From the NCBI GenBank assembly GCA_011319805.1, contig SJRY01000294.1, forward strand, positions 186,001 through 250,000: DNA of 64,000 bases, given 5' to 3'. A model generated the notes under the pieces. That model had not been told where the DNA came from. It saw only the letters and a list, made by a program, of their open reading frames with translations, and searched no databases. The stretch comes from Macrocybe gigantea. Lineage: Eukaryota > Basidiomycota > Agaricomycetes > Agaricales > Callistosporiaceae. The first letter of the stretch is position 1; each line of letters opens with the position of its first letter. Positions 13,701 to 24,243 of this stretch are shown here, piece after piece. The position numbers and the translations under genes are program-made.

Positions 13701-15498
13701 GTGTGAAGTCGAGCTGCTATCACCGAGGGGGGGAAGAAGTGGTCGGCGAGAAGACGGTTGAAGGAAGAGGGCTCGAAACCAGTCACGAGAATTATGAACA
13801 TCTAGAAAAGAAGAGAGAGAAAAAAAAACACGAGAGAGAGAGCGTGAGTGAAGAGATGTTCGAAAGCAGCGTGGCTGTCCCCGGTGAAGGGCCGAGTCGT
13901 GTCCGTGACTCTGCGGAAGTGGTTTCGCAGCACTTGACTCGACGCAGTCGAAAGGTCCGCTAGAATCTACAGTGACAGCATGGTGCGATCGGAAGTTGAA
14001 AACGCACCATTTTTTGGGGGGATCTCAGAACGTTCAGTTCTTGAACGCGATCTCTCCCGCGAAGGAAACTGTGAACGGTAGATCGGAAGACGGCGCACGG
14101 TTACACATATGTGTGCAAGAACGATCCAAGCAGAAAAAAGGAAACACACACACAAAACAAAAGGCGCGCTGTCAGAGATAGTAGAGAAAGAACGAGGGGA
14201 GAAGAATTTCCTACCTATCATAGACAGAAGTCGTCGAATTGAGGTGTGTGCGCACACGTGCCTCTTCGGCAGAATCGCAGCAATATGACGATCGCGAGGA
14301 GGTCTCTTCACCGATCAGGTCAGATGCCAATTTATGAACATACGCGAGATAAGTGCGTAATAAAAAGGTCGATTATCGCAGTTGGCCCCACCAATTGATG
14401 CTTTAGGAAACAAAGCAAACCGCCTCACCGAGCTGGTTCATGACGTGATCCACGATCAAATCCGCCTCTGTGAGCGACCATCGCGAATCGGAGAAGCAGC
14501 TCGGACAAGTCGAGGAGGACGCGATGTGATAAAACCTGAAAGCATTCTCAGTGGAAAAAGCGAACTTCGGTGCGTCTCGCCCCCTAAGTTAGACACGACG
14601 CTGGTGATAAGACAATAAGGGATTGAAAATGAATTTCAAATTGGTCTGTCAAATTGGTCGGCCTGCGTGCTGCCGATGAGCACGTAGCTGTGTTCGACCA
14701 TAAATAACCCGCGGGCGCTAGAAGAGCGAGACTCCATCGTCTACATCATGCGTAGAACTGGAGGGAGGGCCAAGGCAAACAAAGGGAACGCACGAGGCCC
14801 GAATGTGTGAAACGTCAGCGGATTTCATTCATGAATTAGAGCACCGACTGTGACAGAATCTATCTCCCATATCTCCATGGTCGACCTCTATCGCCGAGTG
14901 GGCGTTTCTGCAGGAACATGAATTCATGAGAAGGCAGTTTACATATCTCTGAGAATCAATGTGTGGAAGTCGACAAGACGTGATGGGCGGGTATTGGTTG
15001 TCTGTGAAATGAGAAACGGATGTAGAGACCAAAGCGGCTAAGTGTCTGTGCAGCGATGCCGCATATGGAGGTCATTATAGCAACGAATAGAAGGCAAACA
15101 TGCTCGATTGCGCTCGTTCAGACTTCACAGCGTTGGGTGATGTGCACCGTGGCCGCGGTCGAAAGTGAGACGGCGCGAATTCAGTCCCGATTCACGCCAG
15201 GGAAGCAACGAACCTGGAGGAAACGCGGCGTTTGTCCTGCGCCGCGCAGACACACCCCTAACGTTGAACGTTGAACGTCGAACTTTGAATGCAGCAATGA
15301 ACGGACGGGACAAACGAATGGCAGGTGAGGAAATGTGAAAGGAACTATTTCCGAAACCGACGATCAGCAAAAAAAAAAAACAACCCACGACGCCTCCACG
15401 CGTGTGATATGTCGTGGACGGAATTCGCTGTTCCGGATGCGGCATAGGGGGACAAGTGCTGGTCCGGCTTTGCTTCATACCACCAACTGCGATCCGTC
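7740..15498. other. Gene-poor region upstream of STE12, about 7.7 kb
   Basis: I found no conserved protein, splice-site chain, tRNA or rRNA here. ORFs reach 180 codons (8286-8828) but have no recognisable domain and look like chance frames. Poly-T/poly-A tracts occur at about 8555, 8856 and 10800. Scattered GT-rich donor-like sites could belong to spliced 5' leaders of STE12 or to non-coding transcripts, but nothing fixes that. This is several times larger than any other spacer in the window. Confidence 0.5.
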
Positions 15499-16123
15499 AT
15501 GTCTGGTACAAATCGTTCGTGCGCATAGCATATATAATGCCCGATTGTACACCGACCGCTCATGCTTGGCGCACGCAGATTTTCCGTTGCCCTCCAACCT
15601 TCCTGTGCCCATCGACGACGGCGCATGCGATCATCTCACGGGCACGCAACTACCGTCCGTCGCTCTCAAGTCGACGTCCAAGGCCGAGATCGATGTAGCA
15701 GGGCTGACCGGTTTGACGATCATCTTCTGCTATCCTCGCACAGGCGCGCCCGGGGAGGTGATCCCTGAAGCCTGGGACATGATTCCAGGTGCACGGGGAT
15801 GCACGCCGCAGGCCTGCGCGTTCCGCGATGCCTATTCTGACCTCCAGCGCCACGGCGTCGACCACGTATTTGGCTTGTCGACGCAGGACACGGCTTATCA
15901 GACCGAAGTGAAGGAGCGACTGCATCTGCCTTATGATCTGCTCTCTGATGAACAATTGCATTTCGTACGAGCGCTGAGCCTGCCGACGTTTGAGTGGAAG
16001 GGCAAGGCGCTCGTGAAGAGGGTGGCGATTGCGGTCCGGGATGGAGAAATAGTCAGGATCTGGTATCCGGTGTTCCCATCTGACAAGAGCGCGGAGCAGG
16101 TCGTCGAATGGCTGAAGCAGTGA
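15499..16123 (+). CDS. Redoxin-domain peroxiredoxin
   Basis: Two exons, 15499-15505 and 15579-16123, give 183 residues. The first coding exon is only seven bases (ATG TCT G); removing the 73-bp intron (GTACAA...CGCAG) gives the natural N-terminus MSDFPLPSNLPVP, where the unspliced frame has no suitable Met. The body has the thioredoxin-like fold signatures of AhpC/TSA-type peroxiredoxins: FCYPRTGAPGE, then ARGCTPQACAFRDAY with two cysteines four residues apart, then VFGLSTQDTAYQ and a C-terminal YPVFPSDKSAEQVVEWL. The first Cys of GCTPQAC is the likely peroxidatic residue and the second a candidate resolving residue. There is no targeting signal, so it is probably cytosolic and detoxifies peroxides with thiol reductants (inference from the family). 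Confidence 0.9.
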
Positions 16124-16593
16124 TGATAGCTATGTATAACAATGCTGGGAAGGAGATAAAGATAGACAAATCATAGCATCTTTGTTATGTCAAGTCAAGT
16201 CAGCTGGTAGGTGGTGCATCAATCTTTACTTTGATGACCTGAAAAAAGTGAAAAACTGGAAACCTGCACCTCAATGCTACCTTTGCGACGGTATGCACGG
16301 CAGCAAGCAGAAATATTGTAGGTTTATTTCATAGATTAGGCGAGCAAAAGGAAAGTAGACGTGGCCTCGGACAACCATGTATTGTTACTCACTTGACAGC
16401 TGAGCGTGCCTGATGAACGTCCAAATTGGATCCCTGCGCGCCAACCGACCACATCGCTGAAGGCTGTCCTCTTTCTGACAAGGGCCCTGGCGTTTAGACG
16501 CTCGACCCTTTTCTCCTCCCCTTCCACCTTTTGCCAGTTCTTTCATCAGAGTCCTCAGCGAGGATCCGCTCCCCTTCTTTTCCCGTTTCAAAG
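16124..16593. other. Intergenic, 3' side of peroxiredoxin and promoter of next gene
   Basis: There is no supported gene here. Pyrimidine-rich sequence (about 16500-16590) precedes the start codon at 16594, as is common just upstream of fungal start sites. Confidence 0.5.
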
Positions 16594-17267
16594 ATGCCCT
16601 CCATGACAGGTCACTATGACCAGAGCCTGCTCGCAGCAGCGCCCGCTGCCACGAAAGCCCAGCTCCAGGTGCGTGCGTTGCATGACCCGTCGTCGCTTTC
16701 AAGCGTTTCTCTGCTGCGACGGCGCTGACGCTGCCACTTGCGCCCCTCCCCCCCGTGCAGGAAGGTTACACGACCGAGCTTCTAAATCCAAGCCAGGAAA
16801 AGGTCACCACGCCCATCCCCGCACCCGCACCCGCCGCGTCTACCCACGACCCGGAGCGCGGACAAGCCTCCACCGGCCAGCCCGCGCCCAAACAGCCATT
16901 CTGGCGCACGAAAAAGGGCATGATCGCCATCGCCGTCGCCTTCCTCGTCATCATCGCCGTCATCATCGGCGGCGCGGTGGGCGGCACCAGGCATAAGCAC
17001 AAGGCCGTCCCCACGCTCTCTCAGGGCGGCGGCGACTCCTCGACGCCGGTCGGTTCGAGTCCTGACGTAGCCGGTTCGTCGAACAGCGTTTCGGGGTCGA
17101 ACTCGCAGAGCGCTTCGTCGACGACGTCGTCAACGCCATCATCATCAACATCATCAACGACGGTGCAGAATGGCTTGGGTGTTGGGCTGGGCGTTGGCCC
17201 TACGCCTCTCTCGCAGCCTCAGTCCGGATTGGTCGTTGGCGTGTTGGACACCGGCAGTCCGTTGTAG
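16594..17267 (+). CDS. Small single-pass membrane protein, unknown function
   Basis: Two exons (16594-16668, 16761-17267) give 193 residues; the 92-bp intron has GTGCGT and GTGCAG ends and keeps the frame. The order is a short N-terminal region, a Pro/Ala-rich stretch, one strongly hydrophobic segment (MIAIAVAFLVIIAVIIGGAV) bracketed by basic residues, then a Ser/Thr-rich and Gly-rich tail. There is no signal peptide, so the hydrophobic segment is likely a signal anchor with the Ser/Thr tail outside. I do not recognise a family. Low-complexity membrane proteins of this build are common and fast-evolving in agaricomycetes. Confidence 0.7.
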
Positions 17268-17619
17268 ATTGCCGCAAGTGCTGTCGGTGTAACATCGGTG
17301 TGGGATTTTATCAGAGTACATACATCTCATCCTTTCTCTTATCGTCATGGGTGCTGGAGAGCTGATAACAAGGATTCGTTTACTTCCAGTCTATTGTTAT
17401 TTCGGTGTATTTCAGTTGCTGGAGGAAGTTCATATGGACACGTCGATTCCTCAATTTTGAACAAATGATATAAGTTAGGATTGATACACATGAGGACGAA
17501 CAGAACAAAGCTGGATATGTCAAATAGCCTACAAAGTCCACGAGACGATTGCATAAAGGACTAGATCACCATAAAAAAGAGTAGCTAAAATAAGCATGCA
17601 ACAAGAAACACTAAGCGTC

Positions 17620-19382
17620 TTATGAAGGCTGATACTTCGGAGGCGCTGGCGTCTCTCCGCTGAGCTCGGACATTCTCGACGGCGGCGAAGACGTCCCTTT
17701 TGCCATGTCATGCTTGACAGGTGGCTCCTCCTGTTGTTGCTGCTGCTGGTTCTGTGGCTGTTGTTGTGCAGTCTGGGACAACACCGCCGCTACTTCCTTT
17801 GCAAGAGCCTGAATATTCGTCTGCCCAACATCCTGTCCTTGCGTCGCGGCGCCACCGCCGCCGCCGCTTTTCCCAGACGCCTGATAATGCTGATGCGAGC
17901 GTGGATGATGCTGCAGCTGCCGCAGCGCGGCAGAGGGCGAAGATCCCGTGACGACGCCCGGCGCGGACAATGTCGATGACGACGATGGCGGCAGCTGCGG
18001 CCTCCTCTGCTGTTGCTGTTGTTGAGCTTGCGCATAGGCGTGGACCGAACGGCTGCTAAGCTGCAATGGCACAGACATGGCAGGGCTCGACGCGGGCGTG
18101 GACCGCGTGCTGGTCAGGTCCGTCACGCGAGACCTGCCAGACGGCGAGCCGGTACTGCTAGCGTTGCTAGCGTTACCACCCCCCGCAAGCAGCGCAGCCC
18201 TGGCATCGCCGGCCCCGCTACCCGCAGCGCTGTTGCCCGCAGACGCAGCAGGCGTGTACTTGTCCAGCGCGCGCTCGAACGCGGGGCTCTTGGCTCTATA
18301 CCTGAAAAAGTCCTTCGAGTTGCGCCGACGCCGCCGCGTGCTGCTGCACACCATAAAGTAGGCGAACAAGAGCACCAGGAGGACAAGTCCGCCGATCCCG
18401 CCAACCACGCCCCCGATGATCGCGGCGCGCTTGTGCGACGAACTGGATGATGAAGGGGATTCGCGGGACGAGCCGTCCGACGTGGAGGAGGTCGGCGACG
18501 GGAATGCGGACGTGGTGCTGGCAGAGTTGGATGCGGGTGTCGTCGTAGTTGCCGGGCTTGTCGATGGCGTCGGGACCGTGGGAGAAGCTGTGGCGAATGC
18601 ACCCACACCGGTCAAAACGACTGGAGGCGATGTCTGGCCAGGAGTAGGAATGTCAGCTGGAACGAAATGGTGCGTCCAATATACTGTAGCGCACAGTTGG
18701 TACGAATCCCGTCACTTGCTTCGCGGCAGCCAAGTATTGACTGTACACCGGGATAGAGGGAGGATTGATGGCTCTGGTTTACAATGATAGCGCATAAGAG
18801 GGAAGTTAGCCAGGAACACCAAGAAGCACGATCGAACTGACCCAACCATGCCGGCAGCACAGTGGGGTGATGGTCTGGTGTTGGCGCAATAGAACCAAAT
18901 CGCTGCATGACGAACAATGATCGGGAAAGCGACTTGGAGCAAAGATCGAGCCACTCACCCTGGCTATCATTCGATATCTTCAAATTCCACACCGGCGCAG
19001 TGCTTTGGTTGCTCTCCACGCCCGTGAGACCGCTGCTGAACCCCCCAACCTTTGGAAAGCACGGACTGTCAAAGTCGGCTTGCACGACAGAATGTAGCCT
19101 GGAATCATCCGATCATGAATCCCTTTTTCAAAGCCAAAGGTTGGACTTGTTGCACATACGGTCCAGCGAAGACGAACGATACAGTGTCGTTGAGCGAGGC
19201 TGATATCGTCGGGGGATCGTAGAAGCTGCCCTGTGCGCCGACTGTGACCTGTTCGCAGATGATGATCAGAACATGGATAGTGCCTCGCTCAAACTCACTG
19301 TGTGTGTGGTTTGCCCAGTCACGTCGGTAAATAAGGCCGGCAATGAAAACCACCAAGCTTTCCTATGCTGCGATCTTGTCAT
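17620..19382 (-). CDS. Serine-rich cupredoxin-like surface protein with membrane anchor and long cytoplasmic tail
   Basis: Six exons: 19299-19382, 19160-19248, 18959-19098, 18842-18902, 18704-18773 and 17620-18633, giving 485 residues. Residues about 29-148 form a cupredoxin-like domain (VTVGAQGSFYDPPTISASLN, DSPCFPKVGGFSSGLTG, IWFYCANTRPSPHCAAGMVG). Candidate copper ligands are the His of LHSV, the Cys of WFYC, the His of SPHC and the Met of AGM. A Ser/Thr/Pro stalk follows, then one transmembrane helix (IIGGVVGGIGGLVLLVLLFA), an Arg cluster and a Gln/Ser-rich tail. This is the 'extracellular serine-rich protein' type known in fungi. The N-terminal 28 residues are a poor signal peptide as read; a better hydrophobic run (VVFIAGLI) sits one base out of frame at about 19340, so an indel there is possible. 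Confidence 0.85.
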
Positions 19383-21504
19383 GCTTGTTTTGGAAGAATA
19401 AGAAAAAGAAAGAACACGATGTCAAGAGGAAAAGAAAATACTAATGTCTTGAGAAAAGTCTAGAATAAGGCAGCGCAAGCAAAGGAAAAAAAAACAGTGC
19501 GAACGAAGAACGAATGAGAAAGGAAAGCGGAGCGGGGAACAAGCGAAAGGAGGGACGCAAGAACGCAAAAGGTGGTAGTGATCGCAAAAGGATAAAGCCA
19601 AATCTCTACTTTCCCCGCTGAGTTGCTAGGGCCGAGACAGAGATACGCATAGACGCCGTACGGTTGACTTGACTTGAGCAGGACAAGAAGTCCAGCGGGC
19701 AATGCGTCAGATGGGAGGGGTTGCCACTCATATCAAGTCAAAACAATCCACCCGAGGCGCTGCCCCAAGTCTTTTGCTTCGCTTTTTTCCCATCATCATA
19801 TCATCATGCGTCCCATCAATCTGTTTACGGCGTTGACGGAGAGATGGAAAGGTCCTTGCGTTTTCGGACTCCGTCCTGGGAGGCAAACAGGTGGCGATGA
19901 CGTTGACAGGTGGTGGTAGGCGGGCTTGATCTATTCTCGTTCCAGAAATGCAGGCGTTCCGAGGTAGCGGGAAAGAACCCAGGCGAGGGCGAAGGCTCCG
20001 GTTGACCACAGGAGATGCGAAGGGTCCAGGTATCACGAGACATCAATCACTCCTTCGATAAGCACATGTATGACGAACAGCCAGTCATCCATCTACGCTT
20101 GCATGGAGGTCGTGCTGTCGCCGCCGCTTGTTGTTCAAAGACGGTCTGATTAGCTCATGTACGTCCAAAAGGGACATGACATCGGCCGCGCAAAGACCGG
20201 GCGTCAAGAAGTAACGATGGACTTCAAGACAGATGGGACACAGAGCAAAGGCTGGAAGGACTTGTGCTGACATCTGTCAAATACAGAGACCAATCGTGTC
20301 TGCGCGATTGCTGAGATGTTGCGGAAATGGTTAAATGACATCCAAGGGCTTCCAGATAGAATCTCACCTCCGTACCGCGGGACCTGCATTATGACCGATG
20401 GACGGGTCCGGCAGTCCTTGGTACGTAATGGATACGGATCTGCACACTGTACTGTACAGTTATGCTACGATGGAAAAAAACTGAATTCTGAATCCTGAAG
20501 TGGAGTCCTACATTGCATAAAGATCAGATCCATACCAAGGAACGAACAAACCGTATTTTTAGTCCACTGAGCTCTTCCATTCCCTTCATCACGGCGAAGG
20601 CGAACAGTGCCCTTGTTGATTGGGTATGCGCGTAGCTGGAGAGATGGAGGATATGTCAATGGCTGTTTCTTGCACCTCCTTTTCAGAGTGGTCGGAATGG
20701 GAGCAGCATGGTCTGGCTGCAAGACGAATGACAGGCCAAAAATGGATGCGGATGACGATGGCGCTACGGGGTCATCAGCAACAAACAAAGTGAATGCAAG
20801 GCAAGTGTAGTGGGCGCTCGATATGCTTTGCGAGACCGCAGTGGTCCTATCAGGTGCTTGATATGATCGTGGATGGAACATCGATAGGTGCCTATGAATG
20901 TCCATCATTTCGAGATGGATGATGACTCACTTGAGAGATTCGGACATGACTCACCGGAAAATGAGTGGAAGATGACACGGTACCATGTTAGCTGGAAAAA
21001 AAAAAGAATTTACAGTGCTGATGCGTCCCTTGGCGTCTCAAAATTGAGCTCAACGTGAATGGGCAGTGCAGTGTTGATGAATCGAAATTTTATGTATAAT
21101 GCCCGCGCAGTCATGACCGTATATTTAGATTGACACTAATTCTGTCGATGAGACGATCAATAAATGACTATATACGCGCATGTCAAGGCCTACCATTCAA
21201 TCGAAAGGCAGTGCCTGTAAAGGGATGAAAGATAAATAAGAATAGAAACGGAATACGTGCCGATGACTATGATGTTTCAACAGAGAGGTTTTGGTCGAGG
21301 GTTCAAACTCTTACGATTTTCGCTGAACACTGATCAGGATGGAACGAGAGCGAGAATTATATTCTCGAGCACTGGGCAGACGTCACCCAATCATATTTTA
21401 TATCAAACCCCCAAGAGGCTCCCCACCACCGTCCCAGACAAGCTGAGCACCAAGCTGTCCCGCGCGCGGAAGACAACAAGCAGAGAGTGTCCACCACTCG
21501 GATT
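19383..21504. other. Intergenic region, about 2.1 kb
   Basis: ORFs up to 147 codons are present, but none has a recognisable domain or splice structure. It holds the promoter of the cupredoxin-like gene (AG-rich, 19400-19600) and the downstream side of SRP9. Confidence 0.5.
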
Positions 21505-22076
21505 TCACTTCTTCTTTCCTTTTTTCTTCTTCTTTACTCCGGCGCCGCTCGGAGTTGCATGGGTCGGGGCTGTTCCTCCCGACAGTGTTGAGCTGTCCCG
21601 GATCGGTTGTTGGCCTTCCACAGTGGATGCCGCTTTCCCAGCTGTCTTGCCTACCTCGGGTAGCGCTGGCGTCGAGGTGGCGGGTGGCTGCTGTTGTCTA
21701 CGAACATTCTGCATCTTTTGCATGAGCGAGAGATTGAGCGCCTCAAATCGATTGAGGAATATCGACGAGTAAGTTTTGAATTTGATGCACTGCGGATGGG
21801 AACAGACAACAACGCAGTTAAGATGTGTGAGTAAATACTGCCGAGAATACGCACTCACTGTAGTGTTATCGGTGATCTTGAGAACAAGTTTTCCCTCCGA
21901 GCCTCGCCATTTTATTGTATATCGGGTCTATCGGGAGCTCGAGATGAGTGACAAGATGCACTGGCTATATGCGCCACGGACGTTGGCAAGGACATCCAAC
22001 ACACCTTGTCGGGTGATTTGGCGTATAACGCTTCTGCGGCATCCTGATATTCTTGCCAAGAGTGTATGTAGACCAT
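21505..22076 (-). CDS. SRP9: Signal recognition particle subunit SRP9
   Basis: Three exons (22005-22076, 21859-21927, 21505-21789) with phase-0 junctions give 141 residues. The start MVYIHSWQEYQDAAEALYAK and the following RYTIKWRGSEGKLVLKITDN and CIKFKTYSSIFLNRFEALNL match the SRP9/SRP21 domain, the Alu-domain RNA-binding subunit that pairs with SRP14 to slow translation during ER targeting. The core domain ends near residue 80. A Gln/Pro-rich extension ends in a lysine-rich tail (VKKKKKGKKK), as in many fungal SRP9/21 proteins. The reading frame is clean through all exons. The gene lies head to head with the oxodicarboxylate carrier, with about 390 bp between the starts. Confidence 0.92.
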
Positions 22077-22467
22077 CGCGGCATCGAGCAGGACAGGACC
22101 ACCTCGAAACGCACGGATCGTGACGTGGGGTCGTCGTCAATATGGATGTCGCGTTGTTCGCTGTCACACATACGAACCCACCGTACGTCACACGAAGAAA
22201 AAAATAATCGGAAAATGAAAATCCGCTTAGCACACGCCCAACCCCGGAATAACACTATCTCAAGTTCCTTCCCTCCGTTCCCCCATCTTGTCCTCCTTGC
22301 AGCCCGCGTCTGCTGCCAAAGTCCCTCACTCCTCGTGTCCAACCGCAAAAAGCTCGCGCGTTAGCCCGTCTCACTGCCTTACCTTTTCACAGCTTTATAG
22401 ACATCCGTCCGACCATCTAGCTTGACCTTTGCAAACCCCGCACGTAGCTCGTCTTTCACTGAAAGCC

Positions 22468-24116
22468 ATGTCTACCTCTGAGCAAAAGAAACGTGTGTGC
22501 ATTTGTCGGGCGACGCTCGTGTGACGTTGTTCGACTGACGGCTTGTCGGATTGTTGTTCTAGCTCTGCCCTTCATCGCAAACTTTGCGGCAGGAGCCATT
22601 GCTGGCATTTCTGAGATCCTAACGTTCTATCCTCTCGGTATGTTTGAAAACATATATCTATGCATTGTTTCTGAATGTGCGTGCTTTCTAGATGTTGTGC
22701 GTATCTTGCTTCAGCGCCCTCTCCAAGAATTGCGCGCCAAAAGTGTTTGAACTACAGGTCAAGACGCGCATGCAACTGGAGACGGGGAAAACTGGACAAG
22801 GCCTTGTTGGAACGTTCAGAAACATTGTGAAAGAAGAAGGGTATGCTTTCTGATACAAGTTACCGCCGGATCTTGGTATCTCATCTCGGATCATAGTGTT
22901 GGCCGCCTTTACAGAGGTATCATCCTTTCGCCTATTATTATTACCCTCTCTCACAAGGAAACGGCAGGTCTCGTACCACCACTGCTGCTCGAAGCACCAA
23001 AGCGTGCCGTCAAATTGTAAAAAGTCTTGAAAGTTCTCACGAAAGTACGACCTTCCAACGCGTCTTTTTTCTCTTTTAGCGCCGCAAATGATTTCTGGGG
23101 CCAGACGTACGTCGAGTTGTCGGGCGAGAAACGGATGAACCAATCTTTGTCCATCCTGACTGGATGTAGTGCCGGAGCAACTGTATGTGCTTGAATCTTG
23201 CTGCTAGTCATTGCCTGAAAGTTTATTATTTTTTTTAACTTTCTAGGAAAGTTTTGTCGTGGTTCCCTTTGAGCTTGTCAAGATCAAGTATGCTTTATTA
23301 TACGCACGATGGCGTTTATGTTGACTGTCATTTCCTCCCTCCCAAGACTACAAGACAAGGCAAGCACATTCAAGGGGCCAATGGACGTTGTCAAGCAGCT
23401 GGTGGCGAAAGAGGGCTTGCTGGGTCTGTATTCTGGTATGGAGTCGACATTCTGGAGGTATTGTTCCTTTCCATCGTTCACCTTTTGCCTCTGTGGGTTG
23501 ACATGTGCCCGACAGACATGTGTGGTGGAACGGCGGATACTTTGGCTGCATCTTCCAAGTCAGAAGCCTCCTTCCGAAAGCCGAGGTTTGTTTCTTTGCT
23601 CGAGCTGGTTTGCCGATGCTTACACCTGACAGACGCAGCAAGGCCAGCTACTGAACAATTTCATTTCCGGTGCAATCGGTGGATTCGCCGGCACAGTGCT
23701 CAACACTCCGTACGTCTCCATGCGGTTCTTTCGTCCGGCCTTTTCACCACTAAGTGTTTCCTCTCCAGATTCGATGTATGAGCTTGCTCAAATGTCCCGT
23801 TCACTCTGACACTGACCCTTCCTTGCAGGTCGTCAAATCCCGCATTCAGGGTGCGACCAAAACGCCCGGCGTGACGCCCAAATACAACTGGACGTACCCC
23901 GCGTTGGTGACCATCTTCCGCGAGGAAGGCGCTGCGGCGCTGTACAAGGGCTTCGTGCCCAAGGTGCTGAGGCTCGCGCCCGGAGGCGGCGTGCTACTTC
24001 TAGTCGTCGAGTTCACCCTCGGCGTGTTTAGAAAAGGTGTGTCTATTGTGCCCTTTTTCATCCTCAGTAAACCAATGTCTTTGCTATTCCCAGTGCTAGG
24101 ACCTCCATATATATAG
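22468..24116 (+). CDS. ODC1: Mitochondrial 2-oxodicarboxylate carrier (ODC family)
   Basis: Fourteen exons give 298 residues: 22468-22492, 22563-22637, 22692-22696, 22758-22840, 22897-22916, 22968-23016, 23080-23182, 23247-23287, 23347-23457, 23516-23585, 23633-23709, 23769-23775, 23829-24036 and 24094-24116. The protein has the three-repeat mitochondrial carrier layout: PLDVVKTRMQL in repeat 1, PFELVKIKLQD in repeat 2 and PFDVVKSRIQG in repeat 3. Features typical of yeast Odc1/Odc2 are LLEAPKRAVKFAANDFWGQ, RHVWWNGGYFGCIFQVRSLL and KVLRLAPGGGVLLLVVEF. These carriers exchange 2-oxoadipate and 2-oxoglutarate across the inner membrane (lysine metabolism). Two exons are only 5 and 7 nt long, both ending between Asp and Val of the PxD-VVK signature of repeats 1 and 3. 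No frame defect is seen. Confidence 0.93.
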
Positions 24117-24243
24117 ACCAACCGATGTAATCTACGTGATCTAGATATTACGCTTGCTGGGCAAGATGGTGTTTCCAGCTTTTGCATTAGAGGCGTTTGA
24201 TTTCCAATGAAAGCCATGTTCTGTGTCGACCCCTTGGTGGCTT

